A DNA stretch of 64,000 nucleotides. It comes from Streptomyces olivochromogenes. GTDB taxonomy: Bacteria; Actinomycetota; Actinomycetes; Streptomycetales; Streptomycetaceae. Under the pieces are notes generated by a model that searched no databases, was not told the DNA's origin, and saw only the letters and a program-made list of their open reading frames with translations. How positions within the stretch are numbered: position 1 is the first letter of the stretch; the number at the start of each line of letters is the position of its first letter. The position numbers were made by a program, and so were the translations under genes. The DNA lies in contig NZ_KQ948456.1 in the NCBI RefSeq assembly GCF_001514115.1, positions 405,043-469,042 on the forward strand. The letters run 5' to 3'. Below, piece after piece: positions 60,303 through 64,000 of this stretch.

Positions 60303-61910
60303 GTGGTGACCTTGGACGTACGGCCTCAGCTGCTCGACGCACTCTCCGCCCTGCGCGACCGTGTCGCCGCCGCACGCTTCCCGCTGCCCCTGGCGGGGGC
60401 TCCACGCGCGCGTGCCAACCGCGACGAACTGCTCGCACAACTAGACGACTATTTGGTGCCCCGGTTGAGGGAACCCGAAGCACCACTTCTCGCCGTGATC
60501 GGCGGGTCGACGGGGGCGGGGAAGTCCACTCTCGTCAACTCCCTCGTCGGACGCCGGGTCAGTGAGGCCGGCGTCTTGCGGCCGACGACCCGGACGCCGG
60601 TACTGGTGTGCCACCCGGAGGACCATCACTGGTTCAGTGGAATGCGGGTGCTGCCCGACCTCACGCGCGTGTGGGTGCCCCACCAGGAACCCGGCGACGA
60701 CCTCCAGGCCCTCATGGAGCGCGGGGAACGGGTACTACGTATCGAAACCGCCGACACACTCCCCCGGGGCCTCGCCCTGCTCGACGCGCCCGACATCGAC
60801 TCCCTGGTCGCCGACAACCGCGTACTCGCCGCCGAACTGATCTGCGCTGCCGACATCTGGGTCATGGTGACCACGGCCGCGCGGTACGCCGACGCCGTGC
60901 CGTGGCATCTGCTGCGTACCGCCAAGGAGCACAAGGCGACTCTGGTGACCGTTCTCGACCGGGTGCCCCACCAGGTGGTGTCCGAGGTCTCGCGGCAGTA
61001 CGGCGCCCTGCTCACCAAGGCGGGGCTCGGCGAGGTGCCCCGCTTCACCGTGCCGGAACTGCCCGAGTCCGCGTGGGGCGGCGGCCTGCTGCCCGCCACG
61101 GCCGTCGCGCCGCTGCGCACGTGGCTCGTCCACCAGACGCAGGACCACGGATCCCGACACGCGGCGATGGCCCGTACGGCCCAAGGAGTCCTCGACTCGC
61201 TCAAGGCCCGGATGCCTGAGCTCGCCGGTGCGGCCGCCGCACAGTACGCGGCCGCGCTGCGGCTCACCGCCGCCGTCGACGGGGCGTACGACAGCGAGCA
61301 CACGCGCGTGAAGGGGCGTCTGCAAACCGGTGCCGTGCTCTCCGGGGACGCGCTCAAGCGGTGGCGCGCCTACCCGCTCGACTGCACCGCGGGTGAACTG
61401 CTCGACTCGCTCGTCGAGAGCCTGGCCGCACTCCTGCTGTGCGCCGTCACGGCCGCCGACGAGCGCGTGGACGACGCCTGGCGGCGCGAACCGGCCTCGG
61501 GTGCACCGGGGCTGACGGACCGTGATCCGACGCTGGAGAGCGCCGAGCACCGGATCGGAATGTCCGTACGGCGTTGGCGGCGGGTCCTGGAGGAGTACGC
61601 CGAGGACGAAGTCGGCCGCCTCGACAAGAGCGTGGCATCGGACGCCGAGGTCGTCGCCGCGCTGGTGGCCACCGCGCTCCTGGGCGGCCACAGGGCACGC
61701 AACGCGGGCGAGGGGCTCGCCGAGCGGCTCGGCGCGCACGGCGCCCTGCGGCTGCGCGAGAGGGGCGGGCGCCTCCTTGCCGAGTACCTCGACAGGGCCC
61801 TGCACACCGAGCGCGAGCGCCGTCTCGCGCCGCTCGACGCCCTCGACGTACACCCAGAGTCCCAGGCCGAACTCATCGCCGCGCTGTCCGTACTGCAGAA
61901 GGAGAGGTGA
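60303..61910 (+). CDS. Dynamin-like GTPase, first of a pair
   Basis: 535 residues from GTG 60303; GTG 60306 and ATG 60264 are alternatives. The N-terminus reads TLDVRPQLLDALSALRDRVA. The G domain has the P-loop VIGGSTGAGKSTLVNSLVG, switch threonine in RPTTRTPVLVC, G3 LLDAPDIDSLVADN and a G4-like VTVLDRVPHQV. The remainder is helical. Paired large GTPases of this kind (actinobacterial dynamin-like) act at membranes; in Streptomyces a related pair, DynA/DynB, helps sporulation septation, but identity with those is not established here. It overlaps the next gene by 4 bases. Confidence 0.8.
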   Translation: MVTLDVRPQLLDALSALRDRVAAARFPLPLAGAPRARANRDELLAQLDDYLVPRLREPEAPLLAVIGGSTGAGKSTLVNSLVGRRVSEAGVLRPTTRTPVLVCHPEDHHWFSGMRVLPDLTRVWVPHQEPGDDLQALMERGERVLRIETADTLPRGLALLDAPDIDSLVADNRVLAAELICAADIWVMVTTAARYADAVPWHLLRTAKEHKATLVTVLDRVPHQVVSEVSRQYGALLTKAGLGEVPRFTVPELPESAWGGGLLPATAVAPLRTWLVHQTQDHGSRHAAMARTAQGVLDSLKARMPELAGAAAAQYAAALRLTAAVDGAYDSEHTRVKGRLQTGAVLSGDALKRWRAYPLDCTAGELLDSLVESLAALLLCAVTAADERVDDAWRREPASGAPGLTDRDPTLESAEHRIGMSVRRWRRVLEEYAEDEVGRLDKSVASDAEVVAALVATALLGGHRARNAGEGLAERLGAHGALRLRERGGRLLAEYLDRALHTERERRLAPLDALDVHPESQAELIAALSVLQKER

Positions 61911-64000
61911 CCGCGGTGACTGCCGTCACAGACCACACGGATCACGCCGACCACACCGGAGACGATTCCCCCGAAGACGGCACGTCCGGCCAGGGAAGTT
62001 CCGAAAACGGACGCCCTGAAGGCTCTCGTTCCCCTGAAGGCTCTCGTTCCGAGGCCGACTCCCCGGAGGCCTTCGCCACGGAAGCCGCGGACGGCGAGCC
62101 CGCCGCCGGGGAGGCCGCGACGGAGGCTCCCATGGAGTCCGTGACGAAGGCGCAGCCTGAGGGGGAAGCCGAGGCCGAGGCAGAAGCGGAAACAGAAGCG
62201 GCGGCGGAGGCGGAGACAGAGGCGGAGGACGCCGAGCGGGCCCAGAAGGTCACCTTCGATGCCGCGCATGTCGGCGCGCACACACGCGTGAAGGACGACA
62301 CCGGGCACACACGTGTGAAGACCGACGACGCCTGCGCCCGTGCCGAGTCGGAGACCGCCTGGGACGACGGGCTGATCGCCCGCCGCGTGTCCGAGACGAC
62401 CACCGGCCAGGAGGCACAGGCCCCGTCCCTGGCCCTGGAGACCAAGACCGCCGTACAGGCGCCGCCGCTCCCGCTCGCGTACGACGGACCCCTGAGGTCG
62501 CGCCTGGACGCGCTCCGCGAGCTGGTGGGGCTGTCGCGCACCCGGCTGGACAGCGGGACCCTCGCCGAGGCGAGCCGGGTCCTCGACGAGGCGGCGGCGC
62601 GCCGCAAGCTGTCCGGTGAGCACACCGTGGTCGCCATCGCCGGAGCCACCGGCAGCGGCAAGTCGCAGCTCTTCAACGCGCTCGCCGGGGTGGCCATTTC
62701 GGAGACGGGCATGCGCAGGCCCACCACCGCGGCGCCCATCGCGTGCAGCTGGAGCGACGGCGCGGCGACCCTCATCGACCGGCTCGGCATCCCTGGACGG
62801 CTGCGCAGACGTCCACTGCAGAGCCCGGAGGCGGAGGCGCAACTGCGCGGCCTCGTCCTGGTGGACCTGCCCGACCACGACTCCGCAGCCGTCCAGCACC
62901 GCCAACAGGTGGACCGCATCCTGGCGCTCGTCGACGCGGTCATCTGGGTCGTCGACCCCGAGAAGTACGCGGACGCCATGCTCCACGAGCGGTATCTGCG
63001 GCCCATGGCGGGACATGCGGAGGTCACCTTCGTGGTCCTCAACCAGGTGGACCGGCTGCCCGGCGAGGCCGCCGACCTGGTCCTCGACGATCTGCGACGA
63101 CTGCTCGACGACGACGGGATCGCGCTGGGCGAGTACGGCGAACCGGGCGCGACCGTGATGGCGCTGTCCGCGCTCACCGGGGACGGCATCGGCGAGCTGC
63201 GCGAGTCTCTCGGCCAGTTCCTGGCCGAGCGTGGCGCCGCCGCCCGTCGAATTTCGGCCGATCTCGACGCGGCCGCCATGCGACTGCGTCCCGTCTACTC
63301 GACCGGGCGGCGCACGGGGCTCAGCGAGGAGGCGCGCGACGAGTTCGCGGACCGGCTCGCGGACGCGGTGGGCGCCACGGCGGCCGGTCAGGCGGCCGAG
63401 CGCGCGTGGCGCCGCAACGCCAACCGCGCGTGCGGCACCCCCTGGCTGCGACTGTGGCGTTGGGTCCAGGACCGGGGGGACTCGACGACGGGCCGACTGT
63501 CGGTACGGGAACCCGCGGACGAGGAGGCCACGGCCCGGCAGCGCGTCGAACAGGCGGTGCGTACGGTGGCGGACCGGGCGGCCCGGGGGCTGCCCGCGCC
63601 CTGGGCGCAGGCGGTGCGCGAGGCGGCCGTGCGCGGTGCGCAGGGGCTGCCGGAGGCGCTGGACGAGATGGCGACGCGCGCCACGACTCCGGCGGGGCGG
63701 CCACCGCGGCCCGGCTGGTGGCCCGCCGCCGTGCTCGCGCAGGCCTCGATGACGATTCTTCAGATCATCGGCGGGCTGTGGCTGCTGGGGCAGATCATCG
63801 GGTTCATGGCGCCGAACCTCGGGGTGCCGGTGCTGCTGATGCTGGCGGGCATCATCGGCGGCCCGGCCGTCGAGTGGGGCAGCAGGATGGCGGCGCGCGG
63901 ACCGGCCAGGCGGTACGGACTCGAAGCGGAACGGCGACTGCGCGAGGCGGCCGCCGGGTGCGGGAGGGCGCGGGTACTCGATCCGGTGGCGGCGGAGTTG
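61907..64000 (+). CDS. Dynamin-like GTPase, second of a pair (3' end outside window)
   Basis: 698 codons to the window edge, GTG 61907 overlapping the previous stop (GTGA); GTG 61916 is possible. The first 180 residues are a disordered acidic region with Glu-Ala runs (EAEAEAEAETEAAAEAETEA). The G domain follows: P-loop AIAGATGSGKSQLFNALAG, RRPTTAAPIACSW, G3 LVDLPDHDS, G4 FVVLNQVDRLP. Near the end two membrane segments (AVLAQASMTILQIIGGLWLL and LGVPVLLMLAGIIGGPAV) probably insert in the membrane. The serine of the P-loop (GKS followed by Q) replaces the usual Thr/Ser pair. The two proteins probably work as a hetero-oligomer. Confidence 0.85.
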   Translation, partial: MTAVTAVTDHTDHADHTGDDSPEDGTSGQGSSENGRPEGSRSPEGSRSEADSPEAFATEAADGEPAAGEAATEAPMESVTKAQPEGEAEAEAEAETEAAAEAETEAEDAERAQKVTFDAAHVGAHTRVKDDTGHTRVKTDDACARAESETAWDDGLIARRVSETTTGQEAQAPSLALETKTAVQAPPLPLAYDGPLRSRLDALRELVGLSRTRLDSGTLAEASRVLDEAAARRKLSGEHTVVAIAGATGSGKSQLFNALAGVAISETGMRRPTTAAPIACSWSDGAATLIDRLGIPGRLRRRPLQSPEAEAQLRGLVLVDLPDHDSAAVQHRQQVDRILALVDAVIWVVDPEKYADAMLHERYLRPMAGHAEVTFVVLNQVDRLPGEAADLVLDDLRRLLDDDGIALGEYGEPGATVMALSALTGDGIGELRESLGQFLAERGAAARRISADLDAAAMRLRPVYSTGRRTGLSEEARDEFADRLADAVGATAAGQAAERAWRRNANRACGTPWLRLWRWVQDRGDSTTGRLSVREPADEEATARQRVEQAVRTVADRAARGLPAPWAQAVREAAVRGAQGLPEALDEMATRATTPAGRPPRPGWWPAAVLAQASMTILQIIGGLWLLGQIIGFMAPNLGVPVLLMLAGIIGGPAVEWGSRMAARGPARRYGLEAERRLREAAAGCGRARVLDPVAAEL

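Overview
The window is a high-GC actinobacterial chromosome segment, almost certainly Streptomyces. Third codon positions are G/C-rich, GTG and TTG starts are frequent, and many gene pairs overlap by 4 bases. Gene content and order (pepN, malQ, a chitosan-oligosaccharide operon, a pknG cluster, ettA) match core-chromosome neighbourhoods known from Streptomyces.

Layout. 0-1 kb: 3' part of aminopeptidase N. 1-5.1 kb: a compact, probably undescribed peptide-modification (RiPP-like) locus. It has two paralogous 24-25-residue peptides not called by standard gene finders, an M14-type zinc carboxypeptidase downstream of them, and, divergently, an E1/ThiF-like adenylating enzyme plus a YydH-like M50 membrane protease, both with PqqD-like N-termini. 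5.2-13.6 kb: small regulators and enzymes (an SDR lacking the YxxxK residues, a SnoaL-type ECF sigma factor, an EamA/LysR deletion scar, EamA/MarR and FAD-monooxygenase/TetR divergent pairs with visible operators). 13.7-23.4 kb: malQ, a PadR-controlled ABC/FtsX exporter, an HNH protein, an MscS channel and a secreted protein. 23.5-30.4 kb: the csnR-csnEFGHK chitosan-oligosaccharide uptake operon with its 15-bp palindromic operator. 30.4-30.6 kb: a long imperfect inverted repeat.

30.9-41.9 kb: a seven-gene signalling cluster. It encodes a GlnX-like membrane protein, a GlnH-like binding protein, an unknown helical protein, PknG, a PP2C phosphatase, a VWA protein and an FHA protein. The kinase, phosphatase and FHA proteins each carry a pair of zinc-ribbon motifs. 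41.9-53.6 kb: PIMT-like methyltransferase, truncated haemoglobin, thioesterase, EttA, DUF1876 protein, nucleoside hydrolase, and an ABC/FtsX transporter divergent from a NarL-type two-component system.

53.6-60 kb: an accessory region with gene remnants, a lower-GC membrane-anchored orphan, an acyltransferase and a small decayed integrative element. That element is bounded on the right by tRNA-Arg(TCT) and on the left by a degenerate copy of the tRNA 3' end. It contains an integrase C-terminal remnant and one intact cargo gene, a TerD-domain protein with a PD-(D/E)XK-like nuclease region. 60.3-64 kb: two overlapping dynamin-like GTPase genes, the second cut by the window end.

The strongest candidates for new biology are the short-peptide/E1/M50/M14 locus and the TerD-nuclease cargo. 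The zinc-ribbon PknG-PP2C-VWA-FHA cluster comes next. All functional calls rest on motif recognition by eye; no database search was run.
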